From Orientallactaga sibirica (lineage: Eukaryota; Chordata; Mammalia; Rodentia; Dipodidae), in assembly GCA_036365145.1 (NCBI GenBank), contig JAEOAD010000040.1, forward strand, positions 10,808,501 to 10,872,500: a DNA stretch of 64,000 bases, given 5' to 3'. The position numbers and the translations under genes were made by a program. Positions 1 to 10,908 of this stretch are shown here, piece by piece. Under the pieces are notes generated by a model. That model saw only the letters and a program-made list of their open reading frames with translations, was not told the origin of the DNA and ran no database searches. Numbering within the stretch: the stretch's first letter is position 1; each line of letters starts with the position of its first letter.

Positions 1-34
1 CTGCTTGCAGATAAAGAAATAAAAAAAAAAAAAA
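1..34 (+). repeat. 3' tail of a tRNA-derived SINE, cut by the window edge
   Basis: The window opens with ctgcttgcagataaagaaat followed by a run of A. The same ending (ctgcttgcaaataaa) closes the SINE at 48308-48549, so this is probably the last bases of a similar copy whose body lies outside the window. Confidence 0.45.
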
Positions 35-187
35 TGTATCTTAAATGATCTGTAATTTTCTTCTGAAACATGATGGGCTCCAGATGTCTTGCATATTTGA
101 GGAGTCAAATATTTCCTTTTCTCAAATTAGACCCAATTGACATAGATAAATCTTTACAGACAAAATCTACTTTTAAATATGTATTAT

Positions 188-380
188 TTATGTATTTAAT
201 TTATTTGCGTGAGAGAAAAGGAGACAGAGAGAGAGAGGGCATGCTAGGACTTCCAGCTTCTGCAAATGAATTCCAGATGCATATACCTTCTTGTGCATTT
301 GGCTGACATGGGTACTGGGGAATGAACCCAGGTCCTTAGGTTTCTCAGGCAAACACCTTAACCATTAAGCCATCTCTCTA
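188..380 (-). repeat. Dip-like SINE (B2 superfamily)
   Basis: Read on the plus strand it starts with an AT-rich tail and a GA-rich stretch, passes through the conserved block ending in tgtgcatttggctgacatgg, and closes with accattaagccatctctcta, the reverse complement of the tRNA-like head. No clear target-site duplication was found. Confidence 0.85.
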
Positions 381-470
381 GTACAAAATCTACTTTGAAT
401 AACAAACCGTAGCATTAAACAATTCACTAAAGAAAGTTTTATTATTTCCCTGTAACAAAACACTGAACTA

Positions 471-472
<2 letters not shown>

Positions 473-559
<87 letters not shown>
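473..559. repeat. Compound (TA)n(GA)n microsatellite
   Basis: About 46 bases of alternating TA pass directly into about 40 bases of alternating AG. Reading frames here encode only Tyr-Ile or Ser-Leu runs and are artefacts of the repeat. Confidence 0.98.
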
Positions 560-562
<3 letters not shown>

Positions 563-1011
563 CGCTCCAGTGTTGTAGAGTTTCATGTCTATGTGCATGC
601 TCATTCTTTGAGATCATGACTAGGAATGGCTGTGTAGTTGTCACAGCAGCCTCCATTGCTATCCAGCCTCCAGTACCATTAAATCAAGAGGCAAATGAAG
701 GTGATGATGGTACCCAACTTTGAACCCAGCTTCTCTTCTTCATTCTCTACCTTGCTTCAGAATTATCCATCCAAGTACATATTGCTTCCCTTTAAGATAA
801 ATGTTTTCTCAATATTTATGAATGGAACTTTTGCAGTCTGAACTTGGATGTATAAATTATTTTTTGATATGTATAAACCAAAAACCAGGTAAATAGGTAA
901 ATAGGCCACTGGTCTTTAATGCAAACATATTAAAGTATCAAATGCATTCATTTTGTCAACAACATGAAAGTAGCATTGTTGTTGTAGTTTATAAATAGTT
1001 GATTAAAATTA
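560..1011. other. Unassigned AT-rich sequence
   Basis: No repeat family, exon or RNA gene could be recognised by eye. Confidence 0.5.
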
Positions 1012-1241
1012 TGTTGCAGTTACCTTGCAGTTGCTTGGACAAATACCGGACCAAACTCAGCTGATAGAGTTTATTTTAGTCTAAGGTCTTGAGGGGAAGC
1101 TGCATGATGGCAGGAGAAATGTGTGGCTTGAGAAAAGGCTGGACATCACTTCTGCCACAAGTGTCAACAGCAGCAGGAGAGTGAGCTGAACTCTGGAAAG
1201 GAGAGTTGGCTACAACACACCATTGCCTGCCCCCAATAACA
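1012..1241 (-). mobile_element. MaLR-type LTR fragment, jerboa-like subtype
   Basis: Its reverse complement matches the second half of the complete LTR at 15228-15601. Shared stretches include the Ctg-ccatcatgcagcttcccc region, the polyadenylation-site region (aaaataaact) and the terminal gtaactgcaaca. The 5' half of the LTR is missing and the copy is clearly diverged. It abuts the L1 fragment that follows. Confidence 0.65.
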
Positions 1242-1394
1242 CGTATGCAGATACTGAACAAATATATTGAAATAATTGCATACACTGCACGCTTTGCATA
1301 TAAACAGACAAAGATATGCATCATTTCATTTGACATTAAGAGTATACCAACTTTCACAGGCATAAGGTCAGATCATATACCTATCACCGTGACT

Positions 1395-2315
1395 ACAAAT
1401 GAGAGTGAAAACATTAAAACACTGAAGAAAGAATTTAGAAAGACACAAGACGATGGAAAGACTTTCTATGCTCATGGATTGGAAGAATTAATGTCATGAA
1501 AATGTCCATCCTACCAAAAGCAATATACAATTTCATTATATTCACAAGTAGAATTCCAGTAATATTCTTCACAGAGTTAGAAAAAAAAATAGTCTAAAAC
1601 TTCATATGTAAGCACAAAAGACCACTGATAGCCAAAAATATTTTCAGCCAAAGGAACAGTACTGGTGGTATAACTGTATTTGATTTCAAGATATTCTCCA
1701 AATTCATAGTAATAAAAACAGCATGGTACTAGCACAAAACAGATGCATATAACAAGGGAACAGAGTAGAAGATCTAGACTTAAGTTTTTGCTTCCTGATC
1801 TTTGTCAAAGAAGTAAAAAATGCACACTGGATAAAAGAGCGTTTTCAGCAAATGGTGCTGGAGGTACTGGGTAGCCATATGTAGAGGATTGAGTTTTACC
1901 TTCTTCTGTTACCCTACACAAAAATCAACTCAAATGAATCAAGAATATCAATGGAAAACCTGAAAGTCTAAAAGAATAGGAAGAAAACTAGGGAGAAATA
2001 AGAAGATAGTAACACAGGGAATTAGATAAACACTCAACCACTGGGATCTCATGAAACTGAAATGCTACTGTACAGATAAGCAAGCAGAGACAATAGACAA
2101 CCTACCAAATGGGGGGAAGTCTTCACCAGGTATACATCCAACAGAGCTTTAATTTCTAGAATTTTCAAAGAACACAAAAACTAATATAAAAGAAAAAAAG
2201 AAAATGAAGCAAGCCACTGTAAAATGGGACAGGGCATTGAACAGAGATTTCTCAAAGGAAGAAATAGAAATGGCCAACAGACAGCATCAAGTTCTATGGA
2301 GGATGTGGAGTTACT
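1395..2315 (+). mobile_element. LINE-1 ORF2 3' fragment, decayed
   Basis: The sequence follows the end of L1 ORF2: a segment reading gctcatggattggaagaatt, then gaaaatgtccatcctaccaa, then aacagcatggtactagcaca, and near 2250 the block around tctcaaaggaagaaatagaa. Many stops and frameshifts interrupt the frame, so no protein is made. The element is 5' truncated and stops before the usual ORF2 end and 3'UTR. Short open frames at 1206-1499 and 2204-2431 are remnants of it. It belongs to an old rodent L1, judging from the divergence. Confidence 0.85.
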
Positions 2316-3349
2316 GGAATTCAAGTACTTATTTTATCTCTGATGACTCGTCAAATCAACGCAGTCAGTTTGGCAGACTGCTATGGTATTCTGTTGCACT
2401 AAATGTACTTCTATCTACAAAGTTTAACTAGCCTTTCAAAGAAAATACAAAACCAATGATAACATAAAGTTTTGCCTCTCTTCTATGCATCATTTTACCT
2501 ATAACTGTCAAGGCCTAAAGTCAGCCAAATGTTTGTCAAATTGTGAAAGATATTTTCAGGCAATGGGACTCAGTTCATCCATGTAAAAGAGGAAATTTGT
2601 TGCATCTATAGACACTTAAAGTAACCTCAGATACTGAACACATTTGAATACAGACTGTATGAGAGTATAAATGACTTTTTAAGATAATAAAACTATAGTG
2701 AAAGAGTATAGATTTGAAGCATTCAGTGCATAACATTTGGAACAAAAATTGACTGTAAATTCAGGGATGGGTGTCATGGTGGGGAGCAAGGTCTAACATT
2801 TCTGTTTTGAATTTTTGGTCAAGTATTCTACCATAGGAGAGAGACTCTGTGACTTGTATAATTTCATCCAGTCTTGTCCCTACCATCTGAAAGAAATATC
2901 AGCATGTTGCAATGTTTTATTTTTTACTTTAATTTACATATTGATATTTAAGTAATTTTTGAGAAGCATGAGGCTTTATATTTCTCCCTCCAGAAGACTG
3001 ATCTCAAAACACATGGTATGAAATTTATTGTTCTTTCCCTTTCTTCTCCATATCAAATACATTATGTGAATTTATGTTTGTTGTTTTGCTAAACAAGACA
3101 CATCTGTTTTTTTGTTTTAAATGAGAGTTTTATAGCATTTTAGGTGAATGAAGACTTAGTGTTTATATTTAATGTACATTTAAGAATCAGTGTGAGTAAT
3201 AGCATGGGAAATTGGATGATCCTTATAACGACGTCCCATACACAGGCATTTCTTTTTCTTTAGTGAAAGCTTCTGAAGTGACTTTGAAAGTACACAAATT
3301 TAAGAACTCTGATTTAAATCACTGTGAATTTGAATATGATCTAAAATAT
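2316..3349. other. Unassigned AT-rich sequence
   Basis: Nothing recognisable was seen. There are no long open frames and no SINE heads or tails. Confidence 0.5.
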
Positions 3350-3480
3350 CTATTCAGCTATCATTCAGTGAGCACTTGCTTGGTGTGAAGTTGGCAGGGC
3401 TCTGAGAATATGGAGGTGAATAACACACAGTCTCAGTGGTTGAGGAAAAGATGTCTTATGGGAGAGACATGCTGGTAAGT
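3350..3480. repeat. Possible ancient interspersed repeat
   Basis: The phrase gtgagcacttgcttggtgtg, followed by a run ending in atatggaggtgaataacac, resembles an old mammalian repeat with the sense 'gagcacctactatgtgcc ... gggatacagtggtgaa'. I cannot name the family with confidence. Confidence 0.3.
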
Positions 3481-3541
3481 TACCAAACAGACTAACGTGG
3501 GGTACTTGGATTGAATTATTCCCAAAAGTTAACGTGTATTA

Positions 3542-3825
3542 TGTTTTGAATACAAAATGTTCCCCCACAGATTCATGCTTTACATGCTGAGTACTCTGCT
3601 GGGAGGCTCTGTAAACCTGTAAAGAAAGACCTAACTACAGAAAACAGGATTGGTGCCAGACATTTTCTGTAAGACAATAAGTGAAGAATCTATTCTACCA
3701 CATGGTGAGAAGTCCTAATGTTCTCTAGAGTGTGTGGGGCCAAGTGACCATGATGTGAATGCTCCAAGAACGGGAGCCAAGTTGCATACATCAGGTATTT
3801 TATCACACTGAGACAAAAGTAGAGC
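3542..3825 (+). mobile_element. MaLR (MT-type) LTR, decayed
   Basis: It starts tgttttgaatacaaaatgtt and continues with a cccccacagattcatgcttt segment and the aggctctgtaaacc region. It ends with caggtattttatcacactga, the usual 3' end of MT/MaLR LTRs in rodents. There is no internal region, so it is a solo LTR or a fragment. Confidence 0.6.
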
Positions 3826-4060
3826 TTACAATGTGTTTGAAGATGGGAATTGTATGAGGGCTCTAATTGAATGAAATCAATTAATGTCATTAGTGAAAGC
3901 ATGGGATTGTAACCACAGGAGTTGGCTCTGTAGTTCTCTATTTCCCACATGTGATTGCTATTTCCCTGTGATGACATAGAAAGAAGTTTCTCACCAGATA
4001 GGAAACCCCCCCAACTTGGAACAGACTAGCCGATAGATATATGAAACAAGTAGATTTTTT

Positions 4061-4128
4061 AAATAGATGTTTGTAAATTATCTAGCCTGTGGTATCCTAT
4101 TACAGCAACAAGAAGACCAAGAAATAGT
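4061..4128 (+). mobile_element. MaLR/MLT-like LTR 3' end
   Basis: The segment around ggtatcctattacagcaaca is the conserved terminal motif of MLT/MST-class LTRs (normally ggtattctgttacagcaaca). Only the last tens of bases can be recognised. Confidence 0.5.
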
Positions 4129-4858
4129 ACAAGTGTCACAGGGCACCACAAAGCTCACAGAAACCTGAGTACACTGCTTGTACATGACTCTCCAAAGGGT
4201 GAAAATACACAAAAACTTAAATTGCATCCTGCATAAAAGGTTACCATTTATATTTAATAATAAAAAATGTGGTGGTAAAAAAGCAATTAACATTTTTCAA
4301 GACTCAACCATGCTGGGAACATCATACCAGGTAAGCATATTTCTATTCCTGTTTTGAGGTGAGAATACTGAATATACTGATGACATCACTGCTTTCTATG
4401 TGGAAATACATTTGAGGTTAGAGTTAGAAAGTAAATAAGTTTTAACATGAACCCAAGCAGTAGTATATACTATCCCCCACCCCCCGGAAGACATTGATGA
4501 AAACCTATGCATACATCATAATGAGCTCAAACACCATTTTCCTGGTAAAAAAAATTACTGTGTATTCAATCCCTTAACAATCTCTATGGTGATTAAAATC
4601 TACAGTACCAATATTTATCTTGGTCTTCTTCTGATCCATGTACCCACAGATGGAAACTTTCTGCCTAGGGTCTATGACATTCTAAACCATAGCCTTTTAA
4701 CTCAATTTTCAGTACAAGACATGTATTCCCTGCCTTGGGGCAGGCCTCAAATCCAATTAGAGAAGAGTTGGTTAACATCATGACTGACATGCCACTATTA
4801 CCCTAATGGGCACATCTTGCCTGGCTGGCCAGTTGTGTAGTTTGCCGGATGCTTGTTT
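4129..4858. other. Unassigned sequence
   Basis: No recognisable repeat or gene. A 65-codon open frame at 4586-4783 has no features I recognise. Confidence 0.5.
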
Positions 4859-4872
4859 AAGAGTGTGGATGA

Positions 4873-5059
4873 AGCTGGGCGTGATGGCACACGCCTTTAA
4901 TCCCAGCACTCGGGAGGCAGAGGTAGGAGGATCGCTATGAGTTCAAGGCCACCCTGAGACTACATAGTGAATTCCAGGTCAGCCTGGGCTAGAGTGAGAC
5001 CCTACCTCAAAAAAAAAAAACAACAACAACAACAAAAAAAACAAACAAACAAACAAAAA
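4873..5059 (+). repeat. B1 SINE with perfect target-site duplication
   Basis: This near-consensus B1 copy starts agctgggcgtgatggcacac, contains gttcaaggccaccctgagac, ends gtgagaccctacctc, and carries a mixed A/CAA tail. The 14-base direct repeat aagagtgtggatga is at 4859-4872 and 5060-5073 without mismatch, so this is a comparatively recent insertion. Confidence 0.97.
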
Positions 5060-5073
5060 AAGAGTGTGGATGA

Positions 5074-5427
5074 CTTCCTCCTTCTCAAGACTGCAGAGCA
5101 CTTTCCAGCACTGTGACCACCAGCATCAGGGAGACTTCCAGCCTGATTTCTCAGTGTCTTCAGTAACCAACATACGTAGTGTTTTCAGCAGTAGGATCAT
5201 ACTGTCTAGTTCTGGTGGGAAATCAAGGGCTTTGGAATTACTCCATATTGTTTTAGGGGCTTATGAGTTATCCCAACCAACAACTCATTGGGAGGTAACC
5301 CACCCAAGGCCCTGGTATTTCTGTGCAACAACACAGGTATTCTGGGAACATTATTGTCTACCTTAGCACAGGACTGCCCAAAATGTCTCCTTTCTTAAAA
5401 ATTATATTTTGATTATCTAACAAAAAA
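5074..5427. other. Unassigned sequence with a 100-codon open frame
   Basis: An open frame runs 5064-5366 but begins in the B1 flank. Its product shows no domain or family I recognise, and it is probably chance. Confidence 0.4.
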
Positions 5428-5439
5428 TAGGTTTCCATG

Positions 5440-5688
5440 GGGCTGGAAAGATGGCTTAGTGGTTAAGCACTTGCCTGTGAAGCCTAAGAATCCTGGTTCT
5501 CCAGGACCCAAGTAAGCCAGATGCACAAGTTGGTGCACGTATATGCAGTTCATTTGCAGTGGCTGGAGACCCTGGTGTTCCCATTCTCTCCCTCCCTCTC
5601 TCTCTCTCTCTCTCTCTGTCTGCCTCTTTCTCTCTCTGTCTGTTGCTCTCAAATAAACAAATAAATAAAAATAAAATAAAGAAAAAAG
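5440..5688 (+). repeat. Dip-like SINE with perfect target-site duplication
   Basis: The full-length copy has the head gggctggaaagatggcttag, the middle gtaagccagatgcacaagtt, a long CT stretch (about 5580-5645) and an AAATAAATA tail. The direct repeat taggtttccatg occurs at 5428-5439 and 5689-5700. It separates a decayed L1 3' region from its left flank. Confidence 0.96.
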
Positions 5689-5700
5689 TAGGTTTCCATG

Positions 5701-6025
5701 TGTCATGTCAGTAATATCTTCATGTACATAAAACCCTTCCCCAGCCTTGTTCTCCATCCTTTTCCACCAACTCTACTTAAACCTTTCAACCCCCCTCGCT
5801 TCAAGCACTCTGCTACTTGATCATACTCCTTCTTTTATACACATAGGTAAAACTTCAAATCTCGGATCCACATATAAGGGATCCATGGGGCATTCATCTT
5901 TCTGAGTCTGTATTATGTCAGTCAGTACAGTGTTTTTCAGATCCATCCTTTTTGTTTTTGCAAATATCATAATTTCATTTTTTCTTTATAGCTGAATAAA
6001 ACCCCATTGTACTCTTGGCTTCACA
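5701..6025 (-). mobile_element. Old LINE-1 3' end (end of ORF2 and 3'UTR)
   Basis: On the plus strand the sequence runs ggatccacatataagggatc, then tctttctgagtctgtattat, cagatccatcc, and ctgaataaaaccccattgta. This is the reverse complement of the 3' part of L1. It is decayed and truncated. Confidence 0.7.
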
Positions 6026-6849
6026 GATGCAAGCATGCAAAGTCACAAGAGATGGAAGATCACCAATGAGGGGCAAGATTCAAATTTTCTGCCTTAACAG
6101 GAGGTGATTTGCTCTTCCCCTTCCTCCCACATGATCAGTGATGCTTGCATTCGATGTAGCCATCAGAAAATGAGGAGAAAGGCATGGGGATAGAGCTACT
6201 CGTGTTTAATAGAGGTCTCCATTCTCTCTCAGACACTTGCAGCTCAGCAGTGCTCCTTGCTAGATTGAACACTCAAGGACATGATTATCTAATTAGAGAA
6301 CGATATCCCAGGTTTTCAGCCTGGCATTTACAAGAACTGTTGAATATCTATGATTGAAAATAATTTCAAAATATATCAGAGTGATTGCTGAGTCAAACTG
6401 TGCAGTAGCTGTCACCAAGTTACCACACATTTCAGATTAGTTTATACTTGGTCTTCCTTCAAATTATGCACATGGGGAATAGAGTGATGTATGTGTGATT
6501 AATGTTGTCATGGGTTAAAATTTTCACATTCATAACACAATGCCATGGTTTTTAATAATAAAGCAAAAGATTAGTCACATTATTTGCAAACTATTGCTAT
6601 ATCAAATATAAGTGGTTTTCTAGTGAAAATAAGCTCAGCTGATTATTTAAGCCATGAAGATGAACTCTCAGTTGGAATAAAAATAGGACATGTATTTATG
6701 AATAAATGTTTTAATTATAAAAAATTACTAACTGAAAACATGGTTTTAAAGGAAAACACCATGCAAATAAGATAAAAAACACATAGTGAGTATCCATATA
6801 CTGATACCTTTAACTATACTTAATTGAAGAAATAGAAAATAAAAGTCTT
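6026..6849. other. Unassigned sequence
   Basis: No repeat or gene was recognised. The 6584-6775 open frame is AT-rich and has no recognisable product. Confidence 0.45.
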
Positions 6850-7065
6850 GCCTGGTCTCATGTTGCATGCCTTTAATCCTAGCATTCAGGAGTCTGAGAT
6901 AGGGTCACAGTGAGTCCCAGGGCAGCTTCATCTACAGAGTGAATTTCAAGTCACATTATGCTAAAGGGAGACCCTGTCAAAAAAAAAAAAAAAAAAAGAA
7001 AGAAAGAAAGAAAGAAAAAAAAGAAAGTGAAAAGAAAGAAAAAGAAAAGAAAGAAGGTAGGAAAA

Positions 7066-7128
<63 letters not shown>
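6850..7128 (+). repeat. Degraded B1 SINE with (GAAA)n tail
   Basis: Recognisable B1 blocks are catgcctttaatcctagcat, cacagtgagtcccagggcag and gggagaccctgtc. The poly(A) tail at 6980 has evolved into an imperfect and then pure GAAA tract that runs to about 7128. Lys/Glu-rich frames here are microsatellite artefacts. Confidence 0.8.
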
Positions 7129-7129
<1 letters not shown>

Positions 7130-7144
7130 CAACAATAAAAATTT

Positions 7145-7268
7145 AATCCAGGCATATTGTCACCTACCTGTAATCCTAGCATTTAAGAAGCTGAGGCAGG
7201 AAAATATTGTTCAGACTAACCTAAGCTACAGAGCAAGGTTATTTCTCAAAGGAAAAAAAAAAGAGAAA
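7145..7268 (+). repeat. B1-like SINE, old and truncated
   Basis: cacctacctgtaatcctagc, aagaagctgaggcagga and a short A-rich tail follow the B1 order, but with several deletions. It sits directly downstream of the previous B1 tail. Confidence 0.6.
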
Positions 7269-7990
7269 TAAAGAAAATATAACTCATATTTCTTCCAGAA
7301 GCTGTGTAACTTTAGCTTTCACATTGTTTACTTAAACATTATATCTGGTATGAGGTAAAATCTGAGTTTCTGTTATTGTCCAAGATTATTTGTTTTGGCA
7401 CTACTTTTTGAAAAGATTACTCTTTTCCTATTTAGTTACTGTTTGGCGAACATTAATTGAAAACATTCATGTTTCTATCTCTGCCTCTCCAAAGTGTATT
7501 ATTGCCTTTTTTTTAAGTACAAATAATTCATTGGGATAAAGATAATCTAGGCATAATTGTTTTTTTTTTTTTTTTTGAAAAGCACTGGTCTGAATATAAA
7601 ATTTATGCTTGCCAATTCTTTATAATTTATTGAATCTTTGAGTTATAATATTTCCATTAGACAAAGCCAGACTTTATGCATTTCTAATGGTCTCAAATCA
7701 CCTAAATTTAGGTTTAGATGTGTAGTCTTTCATGTTACATGTTATTCACAAGGACAGCTGTAAGTGGTACCACATATCTGTAACATTGTGAGATCTCACA
7801 TAGTAAAAGCTTTATAAAAGTGGAGAACGTGAATTGTATAAAGTCAGTGTTTGAGAAGTGGTAGAAATGAAATGACATTGGAAACAGAAAACTACAAGCT
7901 CAAGCAATGCATGACCCACATTCCCCACCAAGGAGACTCCCTTTGCAGGGGGAGGAAAGGGATGGTACCAACAGGACTGTATATACACTA
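7269..7990. other. Unassigned AT-rich sequence
   Basis: Only a T tract (7560-7576) stands out. Confidence 0.5.
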
Positions 7991-8009
7991 TCTATCTACA
8001 CAACCATTT

Positions 8010-8070
8010 AAAAAAGAAAGGAAGAAAAAAGAAGAAAAAAAGAAAGAAAGAAAAAATGAAGAACAAAAAA

Positions 8071-8142
<72 letters not shown>

Positions 8143-8145
8143 AAA
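8010..8145. repeat. (GAAA)n microsatellite
   Basis: An imperfect purine run is followed by a pure GAAA repeat (about 8075-8143). No SINE body is visible upstream, unlike the tract at 6980. Confidence 0.95.
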
Positions 8146-8499
8146 AGAAAACTACAACAAAACTTACACTAATCTTTTGTTTATTATTGGAAAGATTATT
8201 TAGTGAAACATCAGCAGGTAGGTAATTTCAGAACATCAGTAATGAGGTTTCTTATGATTATTGTAGCCAGCCAACCTTGTGGTCCAACACTTTTGGGTTG
8301 ATCCATATTTGCATTTAATGAAGGCAGAGAGGAAGCAGGAGGTAGGTAAAAAGGAAAACCAGGTGAGCTATCATCAATGCTAATGAGTTGCTGACTAATT
8401 GTTGAAGATTCCCTGTGTGCCTTGTCAGAGCTACTTTGCATTTCTTAAGCACTCACTAGATAAAGGGTTTGGCCATTATACACATGCAAAGTAGTGTAT

Positions 8500-8665
8500 A
8501 ATTATGGGGGTCCCTTTGGAAGAGGGAGGACAGGGAAGAGGATAATGGAGTCACCATTATGAATGTAAAATTAGAATAATATAAATAAAAATAAATTATT
8601 AAAAAATTTAAAAAATTGAAAAAATAAAAAAATAAAAAAAAAAAAAATAAAAAAATAAAAAAAAG
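8500..8665 (+). repeat. Possible retroelement 3' end with A-rich tail
   Basis: A G-rich segment (tttggaagagggaggacagg) is followed by gaatgtaaaattagaataat and a long A-rich tail. This layout resembles an L1 3'UTR end. The assignment is by resemblance only. Confidence 0.35.
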
Positions 8666-8767
8666 TGGTCTCGCTTTCTAGATTTTACTATGTTTACACA
8701 CATACATTCTTTCTATCCTGTATCAGAGTAAAGTGGTCTATCTTAAATTCCATTTTGTATTCCAAAT

Positions 8768-8937
8768 TTTTATTTTGGTTCTTTCAGGTAGGGTCTCACT
8801 CTGGTCCTGTCTGACCTGGAATTAACTATGTAGTCTCAGGGTATTACAATGGAGTCTCAGCCTCGAACTCACAGCGATCCTCCTACCTCTGCCTCCCAAG
8901 TGCTGGGATAAAAGGCATCCTCCACCATGCCCAGCTT
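8768..8937 (-). repeat. B1 SINE
   Basis: It reads ggtagggtctcactctggtc ... acctggaattaactatgtag ... tgctgggataaaaggcatcc ... atgcccagctt, the reverse complement of a full B1. Confidence 0.93.
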
Positions 8938-9362
8938 AGTTTGAATATATTTCTAAAATGTTACTTTCTTCTGGTATTTCCAGATCAATAAAAAAGTTAT
9001 TAACAAAGATCAGAGAAATTATGTTTGAGATTCTAGAGAAAGCATTCTCTTTGTACTCCATAATTTATGTCAAAATGTTGACGGGTTCACTATTGTGCAG
9101 GTCTTATGGAGGTAATGCAGCCACAGTGAAGTCATGCATAGAGACCCTAGTTCATGTCTGGTGAATAGTGTCCCATTGTTCTCCTGTCCACCCTGAGGTT
9201 CTTACATTATTTCTGCTCCCCCTTCCTCAATACCCATGCCCCAGCCTTGGAGGGTGTGAGAGAGATGTCTCATCTCCTGATACACTCTCAATGGCCTCTC
9301 ATTCTCAGCAGTTTGCAAAATCATTTCCGAAGAGAAACATTTTTATTTTACATAATAAATAC
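8938..9362. other. Unassigned sequence
   Basis: Open frames at 8958-9164 and 9168-9410 show no recognisable protein, and the second runs into the next SINE. Confidence 0.45.
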
Positions 9363-9541
9363 TGTTTTCTTTTCTTTTCTTTTCTTTTTTTGTTTGTTTT
9401 TTCAAGGTAGGGTTTCAGTCTAGTCCAGGTTGACCTGGAACTCCTCACTATGTAGTTGCAGGATGGCCTTGGACTCATGGTGATTCTCCTACCTTTGCCG
9501 CAGAGTGCTGGGATTACAGGGGTATACCACTATGCCCTGTT
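9363..9541 (-). repeat. B1 SINE
   Basis: A TTTTC-rich tail is followed by ttcaaggtagggtttcagtc ... ctcctacctttgccgcagag ... ggggtataccactatgccct. A short repeat, ctgtttt, lies at each end (9362-9368 and 9542-9548). Confidence 0.93.
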
Positions 9542-10671
9542 CTGTTTTCCCTTTTTAATTTGTCATTTAAATACCTTCAATAAATAAATGACTATATATA
9601 TATATATGAATATATAAAATACCTTCTATAGTTTATTAAAAGAAAGTATAAAATAATAATAATTGGGTAACTTTCATTTTAATATTTCCCTTAAATTTTA
9701 ATGTACATACTATGAAAAGACAGAATGTAAATGATAATCTGGTGTCTTCACTCTGAGTTTGGAAGGAAACTGTTTCAAGATAATTGCAATCACAATCTAC
9801 CTCCATACATGAGTTCCATATATCTATATCTCTGCTCCTACTGCTTATTCCCTCGGCAGCAGCATCACACAGGACCGCTATATTTTCTGTGCTAAAAATA
9901 TAGATGTATAATGTAACCTCAAAAACAAAGTTAGAAAACAAATAGTAGGCTATTCAGCTGTCACCCTTGCTTCAATGCTATTCTCTAAGAGAATGATTTT
10001 CTATTGTTTGGCACAAGTATCTTGCTCCTTAGAAATAGAACTTTCCTTGAGATGTGAGAGCACGCTTCCTCTTGGATTAAGAATGGTTATTGAAGGGATA
10101 ACTTAAGAGGGAATGCCACAGAACTTCACCACCAACCATTGGTCTTTTCTGTGTCAGTTGTATTTCTGTTATAACATTTTTTCTTATGAAATATCTCAAT
10201 GAAAATACAATGTAACTCAAACCATGCACATAGTGCGTCCCTATATCAAACTTTATATTTTATATTTTCTGCTTCCTTTTATTTTTAAAGAAATAGTAGA
10301 TAAAATGATTTGAATCCATCACCAATGTCTTTCCAGGCCCAATGCTGCCCATTTTTTTCACAGTAAACTTCTATTATGGATTAAATATTTAATTTCCAAC
10401 ACTATACTTGTATTTATATCAATACATATCAATGTACAAAATCATGAAGTTGTTCAATACTTCACCTTTCTAATATAATTATTATACTTTCACAATCTAA
10501 TTTTTACCTGTTTTTTAGTATGGAGTATGATTTTCCTTGAAACATGTAAATTGGGTTTGCTTATGTTAAACACTATATGTGATTCAATTGTATGTGTGAA
10601 AATATATGAATTCATAATGTATGAGATATGAATTAGATTACTTACAGTTAATGTCATTTCAATGTTTACTA
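9542..10671. other. Unassigned AT-rich sequence
   Basis: Nothing could be recognised apart from a short TA run near 9594-9607. Confidence 0.5.
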
Positions 10672-10712
10672 TTTTATCTATTTATTTGCAAGGATTGACA
10701 GAAAGAGAGAGG

Positions 10713-10761
<49 letters not shown>

Positions 10762-10908
10762 ATGGCAACGTCTGTAGCCACACCGCAATGTACCTCCAGG
10801 TGCATGTACCCCTTTGTGCATCTGATTTAAGTGGATGCTGGGGATTCAAACCTAGGCCATGAGACAATGCAGGCAAGTACCTTAATCGATGAGTCATCTC
10901 TCCAGCCC
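10672..10908 (-). repeat. Dip-like SINE with (GA)n stretch
   Basis: It has the tail tatctatttatttgcaagg, a long GA tract (about 10715-10758), and a body ending aatcgatgagtcatctctcc followed by agccc. Confidence 0.92.

Noticed and set aside
365..656. Ser-Leu/Tyr-Ile 'membrane-like' open frames
   Set aside because: They come from the (TA)n(GA)n tract. The hydrophobic look is an artefact of the repeat.
6939..7271. Lys/Glu-rich open frames
   Set aside because: They are translations of a GAAA microsatellite and a SINE tail. The same holds for 7851-8225.
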